DNA of 33,295 nucleotides from Dehalococcoidia bacterium (GCA_014874385.1 JACWAE010000077.1:1-33295), one strand, 5' to 3'; shown: positions 8,857 to 17,441, counted from the stretch's first letter. The notes: generated from the letters alone by a model not told the origin. Numbers and translations are program-made.

Positions 8857-9291
8857 TCAGGCTGCAGGCTTTTTGGCAATTAATACTTTGATGGTAGAGA
8901 TTGCCACGTTTTCGCCTCTCTGGTTCTTAACCGACTGCTTCAGACTTACCGTGCCTCCTATGTCGCCTTTGTCCTGTTTTTCTGTAACCTCTAGCTCCAC
9001 ATGTATGGTGTCGCCTATCTTTGTTGGTGCAGTAAATCTTAACTTGTCCATGCCGTAGAAAGCAACAATTGCCATCTCATATAGTGGCATCAGCCCGATA
9101 GCAAATGAAATTACCAACATCCCATGAGCTATCCTCTCGCCAAAAGGGCCTTTTTTGGCATATTCTATGTCGGTATGAAGTGGATACCAATCACCAGTCA
9201 AGGCAGCAAAATTGACTATATCTGCTTCGGTAATAGTCCTCGCCCTGGTTACGGCTACTTCCCCAACGTTAAAATCTTCAAAGTATTTCAT
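8857..9291 (-). CDS. MaoC-like (R)-specific enoyl-CoA hydratase
   Basis: This 144-residue single hot-dog-fold protein carries the hydratase-2 motif: D34 and H39 in GDWYPLHTD, followed by FGERIAHGML. It should add water across the trans-2-enoyl-CoA made by the downstream acyl-CoA dehydrogenases. The ATG at 9291 has GGAG 8 nt upstream (AGAAGGAGTAAGC); an in-frame ATG at 9309 would overlap the preceding remnant and lacks a site, so I chose 9291. It is the first intact gene of the operon. The lack of any 3-hydroxyacyl-CoA dehydrogenase nearby suggests its hydroxyacyl-CoA product is cleaved directly. Confidence 0.92.
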   Translation of the reverse strand: MKYFEDFNVGEVAVTRARTITEADIVNFAALTGDWYPLHTDIEYAKKGPFGERIAHGMLVISFAIGLMPLYEMAIVAFYGMDKLRFTAPTKIGDTIHVELEVTEKQDKGDIGGTVSLKQSVKNQRGENVAISTIKVLIAKKPAA

Positions 9292-9302
9292 GCTTACTCC
9301 TT

Positions 9303-9430
9303 CTACCAATTTACCTTGTCCAGGCCCCTGAGGCCCAGAATCCGCCTGGCTTCGTCGGGAGTCGCGGGGTCAATGCTCAACTGACGCGCAATTGCGACAA
9401 TCCTCTCCGCCTGTTTCGCATTGTTGGCTG
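9303..9430 (-). pseudogene. Remnant resembling the C-terminus of a beta-keto acid cleavage enzyme (BKACE/DUF849)
   Basis: About 40 codons (PANNAKQAERIVAIARQL, then ATPDEARRILGL) resemble the last helix and tail of the 3-keto-5-aminohexanoate cleavage enzyme family, which normally runs to about 270-300 residues. The frame stays open upstream to 9530, but the residues there look unlike the family, and the segment contains the operon promoter. I see no family-like sequence further upstream. It ends 11 bp before the maoC start. It is probably debris of a gene once at the head of this operon. The family assignment rests on a short tail motif only. Confidence 0.4.
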
Positions 9431-9501
9431 GTCGTATTTCTGGCACAGCCGTATGTGCGAATTCTCCTGAATAATCTGCTATCAATGTCTGTAGCCATGC
9501 A

Positions 9502-9530
9502 ATAATATTAAAAAAGCTGTCAACTGTCAA
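9502..9530 (-). promoter_or_regulatory. Sigma-70-type promoter of the acyl-CoA catabolic operon
   Basis: On the minus strand TTGACA (9525-9530), a 17-bp spacer and TATTAT (9502-9507) give an almost perfect promoter. Transcription would begin near 9495 and leave a leader of about 200 nt before maoC. A second TTGACA overlaps the spacer as part of a direct repeat GTTGACAGTTGACAG. Confidence 0.65.
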
Positions 9531-9606
9531 CTGTAAACACAGTTAATTGGTTTATCCGAAGACTGGAGCAAAATTTCCGACTACTTGCCTGGGCAGGCAC
9601 AAGGTA

Positions 9607-9750
9607 GGTTTTGTCCGGGGGAACCCCAATTTTTGAAGCTGGAGCGGGTGATGAGATTCGAACTCACGACTCTCTGCTTGGGAAGCAGATACTCTACCAC
9701 TGAGTTACACCCGCTGGCACAATCTAGATTATAGGCGGCAGGACAAAACC
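9607..9750. repeat. 10-bp inverted repeat flanking the tRNA-Gly gene
   Basis: GGTTTTGTCC at 9607-9616 and its exact complement GGACAAAACC at 9741-9750 bracket the tRNA. Allowing a 3-nt insertion the match extends to about 15 bp (ACAAGG...TTTTGTCC). The right copy lies inside the spacer of the tRNA promoter. Confidence 0.6.
9640..9714 (-). tRNA. tRNA-Gly, anticodon CCC
   Basis: The minus strand folds as a complete cloverleaf. The acceptor stem is GCGGGTG paired with CACCCGC, followed by discriminator T and an encoded CCA at 9640-9642. The anticodon arm is TCTGC-TTCCCAA-GCAGA, giving anticodon CCC, and the T arm contains GTTCGAATC. U73 is usual for bacterial tRNA-Gly. It stands alone, with its own promoter. 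Confidence 0.96.
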
Positions 9751-9757
9751 TTGTCAA
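9728..9757 (-). promoter_or_regulatory. Consensus sigma-70 promoter of tRNA-Gly
   Basis: TTGACA (9752-9757) and TATAAT (9728-9733) on the minus strand are both exact consensus, separated by 18 bp. The -10 box ends 13 bp before the tRNA 5' end. Confidence 0.85.
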
Positions 9758-9829
9758 CCCACTTAAACAATACGGCCTGCGGGATATGAACTCCTCACAG
9801 GCCGTGTATGAAAAACCATCGGCTATATT

Positions 9830-10468
9830 TTACGACGCGGTTTGAATTGCGGCGCATACCTCTTCCAGATTGAACTCAGGCTCTTCAATCACAGTGCCAT
9901 TGGGGGAATGCACTGCGAAGGCTTCGGGCATACGCGGCTTAACGCTGCCATTAGCCAGGATGTCGAACACGCCGTTATCAAAGCTCGTCATTACATAGAA
10001 CTTATCGCTGGGCGAAGGGACATTAGGCCAGTCTTTAGATGCCCTCTCTGCAAGAAATAACACCAATTTCTCATTATCCTGCAAAACGCTGATAGACTCG
10101 CCATGGATTTTTTCTGCATCGATCGAATAGACGAAGATAGTACTATCCGTTTTTCCTTTTAAATCCTCTGTTACTTCCACTTCATACAGGACAGCGGGAA
10201 TCCCTTCATCATTAACTTCCTCTGATTTTCCATCTTGACCGTAGTCAATCACATGGTTAACCACATCCTTTACTGTACCTATAACCACGACATCGGAAGC
10301 GGCAGTCAATTCCCCAACCGAATGGTATACAGGCATATCAACAGTAGCGAGCTGCTGCGGTTGAGCTGCTTTTTCCTGTACGATAAACCATCCTGCAAAT
10401 ACAACCAGGCAGGCAAGCACTCCGGCAATCACCGGATAAATTATTTTCTTATTTTTTATCATTGTCAT
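9830..10468 (-). CDS. Membrane-anchored protein of unknown function
   Basis: This 212-residue protein has a short basic N-terminus (MTMIKNKK), one transmembrane helix (residues about 9-31, IIYPVIAGVLACLVVFAGW) and a soluble C-terminal domain that should lie outside the cytoplasm. The domain has predicted beta-strand stretches (VVVIGTVKDVV, YEVEVTEDLKG, KLVLFLAE) of the kind seen in small beta-rich exported domains found in Gram-positive-like genomes. I do not recognise a named family. A Cys lies inside the helix but does not form a convincing lipobox. The ATG at 10468 has AAGGAGGG upstream. The gene stands alone. Confidence 0.8.
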   Translation of the reverse strand: MTMIKNKKIIYPVIAGVLACLVVFAGWFIVQEKAAQPQQLATVDMPVYHSVGELTAASDVVVIGTVKDVVNHVIDYGQDGKSEEVNDEGIPAVLYEVEVTEDLKGKTDSTIFVYSIDAEKIHGESISVLQDNEKLVLFLAERASKDWPNVPSPSDKFYVMTSFDNGVFDILANGSVKPRMPEAFAVHSPNGTVIEEPEFNLEEVCAAIQTAS

Positions 10469-10496
10469 GAAACTTCCCTCCTTATCTCTAGTCGTA

Positions 10497-10525
10497 AATA
10501 AACCAGACGCCTGAAACATCGTCAA
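10497..10525 (-). promoter_or_regulatory. Possible promoter of the membrane-anchored unknown protein
   Basis: TTGACG (10520-10525), a 17-bp spacer and TTTATT (10497-10502) lie about 30 bp upstream of the start at 10468. The -10 box is only moderately good. Confidence 0.35.
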
Positions 10526-10540
10526 GAGTCGGCATGTCAC

Positions 10541-10856
10541 CGCAGGTGAACCTCCTTAAATCTTAAATATGGGTACTCGATTCATACTCTCCTGGACTAG
10601 CTGCCACCACATTAGCACAAAAAGCATTATCTATCAAGACTTTCTATGTAGATTTTAATCTTCGATATTTGTATACTACTATCTTCTTCTTACTATATAC
10701 GGGTTTTAAATCAGGGCTTTTCTATACGAAGGACAGGCTCTAACACCCCGGGCTTGAGCCCTCAGAGCAAAGCCTACTACCAATCCTTGAGGAGTTGGAG
10801 GGGGAAGCGTTTCAATCTTGCCAGCTATATTATTGAGGGAAACCAGTTAAATTTTT
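10541..10856. other. 316-bp intergenic region, largely featureless
   Basis: No coding frame with a ribosome site is evident. The only items I see are the GGGTACTCGATTCA motif at 10571-10584 (also present near 31174) and a small GGGCT/AGCCC dyad at 10751-10762. Confidence 0.5.
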
Positions 10857-11615
10857 CTACATTAACCCTGCACTTGCGCTCCAGCCGCCGCAGACATACA
10901 GGCACTGCCCCGTAATATATGAAGACTCTTCGTTAGCCAGGAACAACACCGCATTCGCTATATCGCGAGGATTGCCGATGCGACGCATAGGTATCACCTT
11001 CAGCAACTGTTGGCGAAATTCTGAATTCACGTCTCCCTCTGCCATTGGAGTGTCGATAATACCCGGACCGATGGCGTTAACATTGATATTATGCCGTCCC
11101 AACTCTACCGCTAGACCCTGTGTGAAGGCAACCACGCCAGCTTTGGTTGCGCCGTAGTGAGCGTAATATGAACTTCCCCTGATGGCAAGAATCGAGGCTA
11201 TATTTATAATTTTACCGTATTTGCGTTCCTTCATGTGGGGAATCACCGCGCGAGAACAGAGAAATACGCCCTTCAGATTTACATTGAGCATACTGTCCCA
11301 TACTTCATCCGTCATATTAACAACCTTGGAAGGTTTGCTAATACCAGCGTTGTTGACCAGTATATCAATCTTCCCAAACTTTGAGAGCGCCTTTTTCACA
11401 GCATCATTCACCCCTTCAGCATCAGTAACATCAACTTTGAACGCTGCCGTCTTGCCACCCGCCTGCGCGATTTGTTTCGCAGTGTCCCTGGCTCCGTCAA
11501 GATTGACATCGAAGACTGCGACCCTGGCACCCTCCTCGGCAAGCCTGAGACATATACCCTGCCCGATGCCGCTGCCACCGCCTGTAACAATGGCTACTTT
11601 ATCCTTCATTTGCAT
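10857..11615 (-). CDS. Short-chain dehydrogenase/reductase (FabG/3-hydroxyacyl-CoA dehydrogenase-like)
   Basis: This 252-residue classical SDR has the cofactor motif TGGGSGIG (11-18), NNAG (88-91), and the catalytic set S141, Y154 and K158 (YGATK). Asp36 at the end of the second strand (VFDVN) favours NAD(H) over NADP(H). The ATG at 11615 has a run of six G 6 nt upstream; a longer frame to 11660 lacks a site. The substrate cannot be read from sequence. It could reduce or oxidise 3-hydroxy/3-oxoacyl thioesters and so complement the catabolic operon, but the tRNA and another gene separate them. Confidence 0.9.
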   Translation of the reverse strand: MQMKDKVAIVTGGGSGIGQGICLRLAEEGARVAVFDVNLDGARDTAKQIAQAGGKTAAFKVDVTDAEGVNDAVKKALSKFGKIDILVNNAGISKPSKVVNMTDEVWDSMLNVNLKGVFLCSRAVIPHMKERKYGKIINIASILAIRGSSYYAHYGATKAGVVAFTQGLAVELGRHNINVNAIGPGIIDTPMAEGDVNSEFRQQLLKVIPMRRIGNPRDIANAVLFLANEESSYITGQCLYVCGGWSASAGLM

Positions 11616-11688
11616 GTTCTGTCCCCCCTTAAAAGAGTTCAGGGCTTCATCTCTGGTCATTATCGCAATTTCTCCCCTTAGAATATAG

Positions 11689-11772
11689 CGTCGCCACTCC
11701 CGTGGCGACGAATCCTAATCGGGCAGACACACTGGTCTGCCCCTACATATCCTGGGCGTGGAAACCACGCCC
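11689..11772. repeat. Three adjacent short palindromes
   Basis: Perfect arms at 11689-11697/11702-11710 (CGTCGCCAC), 11721-11728/11735-11742 (GGGCAGAC) and 11754-11761/11765-11772 (GGGCGTGG) sit back to back between uvrA and the SDR gene. The GGGCAGAC palindrome recurs at 18148 and 27112. Confidence 0.8.
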
Positions 11773-11787
11773 CTACTATTCTGCAAT

Positions 11788-14697
11788 TTATGTTCTCAGT
11801 CTATCGCTGAGTGAGAGCGCTTCTCTGATGACGCCGGGCAAACCCAGCTTCTCTCTGAGATACTGGCCGGTAAAGGAGGCTTCAACCTGTGCCACTTCCT
11901 CTGGCGTACCTGTAGCCACCACCCAGCCCCCCCGGTCGCCCCCGGCTGGGCCCAGGTCAATGATATAATCAGCGCACTTAATCAGGTCGAGATGGTGCTC
12001 GATGAGGACGACTGTGTTCCCCGCATCGACCAGTCGCTGTAACACCCGAAGCAAAGCAGCCACATCCTCGAAGGAAAGGCCTGTGGTGGGCTCGTCGAGG
12101 ATATAGAGCGTCCTGCCCGTGGAGCGGCGAGAAAGCTCGGTGGCCAGCTTCACCCGCTGCGCCTCGCCGCCGGAGAGTGTGGTAGCAGGCTGCCCCAGTC
12201 TGATATAGCCCAGCCCCACGTCCCTCAATGTGGAGAGCTTGGACTTGATCGCCGGGAAATGTTCGAAGAAGGAGTACGCTTCCTCCACGCTCATCTGGAG
12301 CACCTCGGCAATATTCTTGCCCTTGAAGTGAATCTCCAGGGCCTCGCGGTTGTAGCGTTTTCCCTTGCAGACCTCGCAGGGCACAGTGACGTCGGGAAGG
12401 AACTGCATCTCGATCTCGATATAGCCCTCGCCGCGACACGCCTCACAGCGTCCCCCTTTGACGTTAAACGAGAAGCGCCCCGGTAGATAGCCGCGCATCC
12501 GCGCCTCGGGCACAGTGGAGAACAGCTCGCGAATGGGGGTGAACACCCCGGTGTAGGTGGCCGGGTTGGAGCGGGGGGTGCGCCCGATGGGCGACTGGTC
12601 TATATTCACCACCTTGTCGATATGCTCAATGCCGTAGATGCCATCGCACTCGCCGGGCCTGTCTTTTGCTTTGTAAAGAATCTGCGCCAGCTTCCTGTGC
12701 AGTATCTCGTCTATCAGCGTGCTCTTGCCGCTGCCCGAGACTCCAGTGACGCAGACAAACATACCCAGCGGGATGCGAACATCTATATTGCGCAGATTAT
12801 TCTGCCGTGCCCCCTTAATCGTGATGTACTTACCTGAGCCGCTGCGCCGCCTCCCGGGTACGGGTATTACCTTGGCACCGCTCAGATATTGCCCCGTGAG
12901 AGACTGTGGACAGGCCATAATATCTTCTATAGTGCCGCAGGCTACCACCCAGCCCCCTTTCTCCCCGGCACCGGGACCCATATCAATGATATGGTCGGCG
13001 GCCCGCATCATGGCTTCATCGTGCTCCACAATCAGAAGAGTATTGCCAATGTCTCTCAACCTTTTCAGGGTCTCGATGAGACGCGAGCCGTCTACAGGGT
13101 GCAGTCCCACAGTGGGCTCGTCGCAGATATAGAGCACACCCATGAGACCGCTGCCTATCTGGGTTGCCAAACGGATCCGCTCCGCCTCACCACCGGAGAG
13201 GCTGCCCGCTATCCGGTCCAACGTAAGGTAATCGAGGCCGACATCCAGCAGAAAGCCGAGGCGCGCTCGAATCTCTTTCAAAATCTGGCGCGCTATCAGC
13301 ATCTCCCTACCGCTCAACACAGGCTTGCAGCCCCCGTTTACTGACCCATCGAGAGTCCTGGTCCACTCCAGAGCCTGCTCTATGGACATCGAGGTAACCT
13401 GGGAGATATTCAGGTCAGCGACAGTTACTGCCAGTGATTCAGGCTTGAGCCGCTGGCCCTTACAGGCAAGACAGGGCTTAGAAGTCATATAGCGCTCTAT
13501 CTCGGAGCGTACATAGTCAGACTCGGTATCTCGATACCGCCGTTCCAGGTTAGGTATCACCCCCTCGAAGGAGGTGTCCCACTCATAATGCTTTCCGAGC
13601 TGGGTCTCATGAGTTACAGTCACCGGCCTGCCCCGACTGCCATATAGTATTATGTTAAGTTGTTCCTCAGTGAGGTTCTTCACCGGCGTATGCACCGAGA
13701 AACCGTACTTGTTAGCTACCGAGTGCAGCATGCTGTAGTACCAGGGGCTGACGGTGCTGGCGCGGGCCCAGGGCTGGACAGCGCCCTCGGCGAGGGTCAA
13801 ATTCTTATTGGGGATAACCAGATTCGGGTCGATCTCGAGCTTCACCCCCAGACCGGTGCATTCCGTGCAGGCTCCATGGGGGCTGTTGAAGCTGAATGTC
13901 CGCGGTGCGATCTCACCGATGTTTATCCCGCAGTTAACGCAGGCGAAATGCTCCGAGAACAGCAACTCCTCGCCATCCACCACCGAGACCAGCACCACAC
14001 CGGCACCGAGCTTCAGCGCCGTCTCCACAGAATCGGCAATGCGCCCTGCCTGTGCTTCATCACCTATAACCAAACGGTCTATCACCGCCTCTATGGTGTG
14101 GCGCTTGTTCTTGTCCAGCGTGAACTCCTCGGAGAGGTCATGGAGCTTCCCATCCACTCTGACGCGGACATAGCCCGCCTTCCTCAGGTCGTCGAAAACC
14201 CCCAGATGCTCTCCCTTGCGGTCCTTTATGAGAGGTGCCATGATCATGAAGCGGGTGCCCTGAGGAAGTGCCAAGATAGCGTCTACAATCTGCTGCACAG
14301 TCTGGCTCGATATCTCGCGGCCGCACTTCGGACAGTGGGGATGTCCCGCGCGGGCGAAAAGCAGTCTCAGGTAATCGTACACCTCGGTTACGGTGCCCAC
14401 CGTAGACCTAGGATTGCGCCTGACGCCCTTCTGGTCGATTGATATAGCAGGGCTTAAACCCTCGATATAGTCGACGTCGGGCTTCTCCATCCTGCCCAGG
14501 AACTGGCGGGCATAGGCGGAGAGAGACTCCATATAGCGGCGCTGACCCTCGGCGTAGATGGTATCGAAAGCCAGGGAGCTTTTACCAGAGCCGGAGAGTC
14601 CCGTGATGACCACGAACCTATCACGTGGTATCATCACGTCTATATTCTTGAGATTGTGCTCGCGGGCACCCCTGACGATTATGGCATCCAACGGCAT
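11788..14697 (-). CDS. uvrA: Excinuclease ABC subunit A (UvrA)
   Basis: This 969-residue protein is the damage-recognition ATPase of nucleotide excision repair. Both ABC modules are complete: Walker [10 protein letters not shown] (residue 33 on) and GVSGSGKST, signatures [14 protein letters not shown] and [14 protein letters not shown], Walker [12 protein letters not shown] and [11 protein letters not shown]. The zinc modules are visible as CPKC, CVNC with CTEC, and CEAC with CEVC. Length fits the family (about 940-970), with a short C-terminal tail. The second Walker B is followed by LSFEDV where most UvrA proteins have LHFEDV. It is transcribed alone, away from the small plus-strand gene at 14854. 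Confidence 0.98.
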   Translation of the reverse strand: MPLDAIIVRGAREHNLKNIDVMIPRDRFVVITGLSGSGKSSLAFDTIYAEGQRRYMESLSAYARQFLGRMEKPDVDYIEGLSPAISIDQKGVRRNPRSTVGTVTEVYDYLRLLFARAGHPHCPKCGREISSQTVQQIVDAILALPQGTRFMIMAPLIKDRKGEHLGVFDDLRKAGYVRVRVDGKLHDLSEEFTLDKNKRHTIEAVIDRLVIGDEAQAGRIADSVETALKLGAGVVLVSVVDGEELLFSEHFACVNCGINIGEIAPRTFSFNSPHGACTECTGLGVKLEIDPNLVIPNKNLTLAEGAVQPWARASTVSPWYYSMLHSVANKYGFSVHTPVKNLTEEQLNIILYGSRGRPVTVTHETQLGKHYEWDTSFEGVIPNLERRYRDTESDYVRSEIERYMTSKPCLACKGQRLKPESLAVTVADLNISQVTSMSIEQALEWTRTLDGSVNGGCKPVLSGREMLIARQILKEIRARLGFLLDVGLDYLTLDRIAGSLSGGEAERIRLATQIGSGLMGVLYICDEPTVGLHPVDGSRLIETLKRLRDIGNTLLIVEHDEAMMRAADHIIDMGPGAGEKGGWVVACGTIEDIMACPQSLTGQYLSGAKVIPVPGRRRSGSGKYITIKGARQNNLRNIDVRIPLGMFVCVTGVSGSGKSTLIDEILHRKLAQILYKAKDRPGECDGIYGIEHIDKVVNIDQSPIGRTPRSNPATYTGVFTPIRELFSTVPEARMRGYLPGRFSFNVKGGRCEACRGEGYIEIEMQFLPDVTVPCEVCKGKRYNREALEIHFKGKNIAEVLQMSVEEAYSFFEHFPAIKSKLSTLRDVGLGYIRLGQPATTLSGGEAQRVKLATELSRRSTGRTLYILDEPTTGLSFEDVAALLRVLQRLVDAGNTVVLIEHHLDLIKCADYIIDLGPAGGDRGGWVVATGTPEEVAQVEASFTGQYLREKLGLPGVIREALSLSDRLRT

Positions 14698-14853
14698 GTG
14701 ACTTTGTTCCTTTAATAATGGCTATCTATTCATTTTATCATATAAATCAGAGTCAAAAAAGGATGCCAGGGTATGGCGCAGCATACGCCGCCCAATCCCC
14801 CCTTTACTACTCCCACAATTGCCTGTCGAACTGATATTTGATAGAATCTGAGC

Positions 14854-15036
14854 ATGCTTGGGTTGTTACTCCTCCCGTTAAAAATAGTAGCGGCTATCGT
14901 CAGGCTTTTGCTGCGGATAATACTATTCCCGCTAAAATTGATAGGAGGCGGCTGCTTATTCCAGGCCGGGTCGCTCTTGATTCTGGCGGCAATTATTGCG
15001 CTGCTGGTTTACTTCATATATCACTGGCTTACCTAG
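14854..15036 (+). CDS. Small hydrophobic membrane protein (60 aa)
   Basis: The 60 residues are almost wholly hydrophobic, with one or two amphipathic/transmembrane segments (MLGLLLLPLKIVAAIVRLLL, then LLILAAIIALLVYFIYHWL). No family is recognised. The ribosome site is weak (GAATCTGAG). It is divergent from uvrA. The coherent hydrophobic pattern with regularly spaced Arg/Lys supports a real membrane protein, but translation is unproven. Confidence 0.5.
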   Translation: MLGLLLLPLKIVAAIVRLLLRIILFPLKLIGGGCLFQAGSLLILAAIIALLVYFIYHWLT

Positions 15037-15299
15037 CTGGCTTCTCCCGTATCTTGTGCCTCATTCTTTATACGGCCTCATCTACCCCAAACAGCGCCCT
15101 GCATTGCTCACTCCTTCCCTCAAAGTCGAGGCTCGATAGAACTCTTGCTCTGGGCGACATTTCGCTGTAGAATACCGTAAATCATCTGATGGTATCCTGC
15201 AAGAAGGTGGCTATTCAGCGGGGCGAATTGGAGCCTGAAGTTAGCGCACCACGTATGTTGTTTGTGAGGCAATAAACCTGACCGGGCGAGGAGTGGGCA

Positions 15300-16127
15300 A
15301 TGCCCTTCAGAAAAGTCGGCGACATCAAGATATATTATGAGACCCATGGCAGCGGCGAGCCACTGGTGATGATATCCGGATGCGGAGCGGACTTATCAGC
15401 ATGGGCAAATCAAGTCCCGGTCCTTTCCCTGAGGTATCATGTCATCACTTTAGATAACAGAGGCAGCGGGCGCAGCGACAAACCCGATATCCCCTACACC
15501 ATGCAGATGATGGCAGCCGACGTGGCCGGGCTGCTTGATTCCATCGGCATAGAAGCTGCCCATATCCTGGGATATTCCATGGGCGGAGCCATTGCTCAGG
15601 AGTTCGCTCTCACCTACCCGGGGAGGACTCTCACTCTCATATTGTCATGCGCTTCCCCGGCAGGTGCCCCTGACGTAGCCCTGCCGGAACCTCAAATTAT
15701 GGCGCTCATGTTCGATCCTGAGACGATTACCCGGTTGACCCCGCTGGAATGGTCGGGAAAACTGCTTGGCTGCATGTGCAGCCAAGAGTTCCTGGACAAA
15801 CACCCTCACATAGTCAATGAGGTTGTGGCCAGGCAAACTGAGCACCCTACCCCTCTTCACTGCATCATGAGGCAGGTAGAGGCAATGCTGACCGCCCACA
15901 CCTATGACAGGCTATCTAAGATCAAAGCGCCCACCCTGGTCATCGGCGGTACCGCTGACAGAATCACCCCCTGCGAAAATCTGCGACTTCTTGCCTCCAA
16001 GATCCCCAACTCAGAGCTCGTGATACTGGAGAATCTGGGACATGGCATGTTCATCGAAGGTGCCGAGCAGACCAACCGCGTGATTCTGACTTTTTTGAAG
16101 CGACATGCCTTGGGGCTGGCCGTTTAA
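15300..16127 (+). CDS. Alpha/beta hydrolase
   Basis: This is a 275-residue alpha/beta-hydrolase-fold protein. The triad is readable: Ser93 in the nucleophile elbow GYSMGG, Asp220 in IGGTADRITP and His248 in LGHGMFIE. An oxyanion-hole segment (ISGCGADLSAW) and DNRGSGRSD are typical of the 3-oxoadipate enol-lactonase/haloperoxidase-like group. The ATG has GAGGAG upstream. The substrate is not predictable; esters, lactones or C-C bonds are all possible in this fold. It precedes an iron-sulfur protein by 112 bp. Confidence 0.9.
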   Translation: MPFRKVGDIKIYYETHGSGEPLVMISGCGADLSAWANQVPVLSLRYHVITLDNRGSGRSDKPDIPYTMQMMAADVAGLLDSIGIEAAHILGYSMGGAIAQEFALTYPGRTLTLILSCASPAGAPDVALPEPQIMALMFDPETITRLTPLEWSGKLLGCMCSQEFLDKHPHIVNEVVARQTEHPTPLHCIMRQVEAMLTAHTYDRLSKIKAPTLVIGGTADRITPCENLRLLASKIPNSELVILENLGHGMFIEGAEQTNRVILTFLKRHALGLAV

Positions 16128-16187
16128 GTATCGCATAATCCGGCCCATCGTCAGCAGTTATTCATATTTCAATTTACAGTACTAAAT

Positions 16188-16215
16188 TTGCCATAAGGCA
16201 CTGCGACCATATAAA
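16188..16215 (+). promoter_or_regulatory. Possible promoter of the iron-sulfur protein gene
   Basis: TTGCCA (16188-16193) and TATAAA (16210-16215) are separated by 16 bp, about 25 bp upstream of the start codon at 16240. Confidence 0.45.
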
Positions 16216-16239
16216 ATCACTATATAGGAGGTTGTACCG

Positions 16240-17283
16240 ATGGAAGAGATTTACAAGCGATTATCAGCCAAATTGGGATACCCCGATTCCGAGTATCTAC
16301 CCAAGATTTTTGAATATGCGGTTACCCTCCGTCAGGCGAAGATTCTCGAAGCATTAAATCAGGCACCTGGCCCGGCGCTTACCGCGGAGCAGCTAGCGGA
16401 AAAGTTAGGGTTAGATGCAGAAGTAATAAGGCAGGATTTGGATGACCTGTTCCATAAGGGACTGGCCTTCCCGCGCAATTTCGAGGACCGCCGGGAATGG
16501 AGATACGGTAAATCCCCTATGCAACTTCATGATGCCATGATAAGCGGCTGGCGGCGATTCCGCGAACCCGAGAAACTTTTCCAACTCTGGCACCAGTACG
16601 ATGAAAGCGAAGGTTATCAAAAGTATGGCAAAGAATTCGCTGCTGTTTCTACGCCGGTGACGCGCATTATACCCGCCGTAGATGCTGTGGCAAATGACCC
16701 CAACCTGCAGCCCTGGGAAGACTGGAGAGAAATTCTGAAGACTAAGCGGCTCATCTCCGTGGTAGATTGCCCCTGTCGCCTGGAGGTCAGGGCCTGTGAC
16801 CGTCCCGTAGAGGTCTGCCTCGACTTCGACAGGACGGCGGAATATGACATTGCCAGCGGGCATGGCAGGAAACTGACCCGCGAGGAAGCACTTGAGATAC
16901 TGGGAAAAGCCTCTCGTGCAGGGCTGGTGCATACTGGAGTCAACGACATATCAGTCAACATTATGTGCAACTGCTGTAATGATTGCTGTGTAGAGTTCCA
17001 GAGTCTGAAAAAAGGCAATGTTCCCCTCAGCCAGCACTATGCCAAGAGCCGATACGAGGCTAACATCGACCAGAATCTATGCACCGGATGTCAGGACTGT
17101 GTAGACAACTGCAACTTTGATGCTATAACCATGGCAAAATTACCCGGCTCGAAGAAGCTCAAGGCGCAGGTGGACACTGAGGCATGTTATGGATGCGGGT
17201 GCTGTTTCATGGCCTGCGAACAGAAGGCCGTCTCCATGAAGTGCGTCAGGCCAGTGTCGCATGTGCCTGGTGTCCAAGCGTAA
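16240..17283 (+). CDS. Winged-helix domain fused to Cys-rich and double [4Fe-4S] ferredoxin domains
   Basis: The 347 residues show three parts. Residues 25-90 look like an ArsR/MarR-type winged helix (LTAEQLAEKLGLDAEVIRQDLDDLFHKG). Residues 170-255 hold a Cys-rich region (C177, C179, C186, C193; then C243, C245, C246, C249, C250 in CNCCNDCC). Residues 275-330 hold two [4Fe-4S] motifs: C281-x2-C284-x2-C287-x3-C291 and C316-x2-C319-x2-C322-x3-C326. AGGAGG precedes the ATG closely. It could be a redox-responsive regulator or an electron carrier that has borrowed a winged helix. Proteins of this layout occur in anaerobes but I know no characterised member. Confidence 0.85.
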   Translation: MEEIYKRLSAKLGYPDSEYLPKIFEYAVTLRQAKILEALNQAPGPALTAEQLAEKLGLDAEVIRQDLDDLFHKGLAFPRNFEDRREWRYGKSPMQLHDAMISGWRRFREPEKLFQLWHQYDESEGYQKYGKEFAAVSTPVTRIIPAVDAVANDPNLQPWEDWREILKTKRLISVVDCPCRLEVRACDRPVEVCLDFDRTAEYDIASGHGRKLTREEALEILGKASRAGLVHTGVNDISVNIMCNCCNDCCVEFQSLKKGNVPLSQHYAKSRYEANIDQNLCTGCQDCVDNCNFDAITMAKLPGSKKLKAQVDTEACYGCGCCFMACEQKAVSMKCVRPVSHVPGVQA

Positions 17284-17405
17284 GCCACTTCATCCATATG
17301 CCCACAACGGCGCTCTATAATGCTTCACATTATGTTGAGCTCCATGTGGCAGCGTGGCCGCTGAATTTTGCCAGCAATCCTAATTGCACTCTGCACAGAC
17401 ATAAA

Positions 17406-17441
17406 AAAGGGAATCCCCCGCCTTGGCGGGGGATTCCCTTT
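17406..17441. terminator. Strong hairpin between convergent genes
   Basis: A perfect 17-bp stem (AAAGGGAATCCCCCGCC and complement) with a 2-nt loop. On the minus strand it is followed by a run of T, so it is a good intrinsic terminator for the 38-residue gene at 17465-17581. On the plus strand it may also stop transcripts from 16240-17283. Confidence 0.8.

Noticed and set aside
10480..10540. Fifteen-codon upstream frame (MPTLDDVSGVWFIYD) preceded at a distance by AAGGAGG
   Set aside because: The spacing to the ATG is about 15 nt and the frame overlaps the predicted promoter.
13660..14442. Long plus-strand open frame of 260 codons
   Set aside because: It is antisense to uvrA, which is complete and highly conserved; the translation has no domain character.
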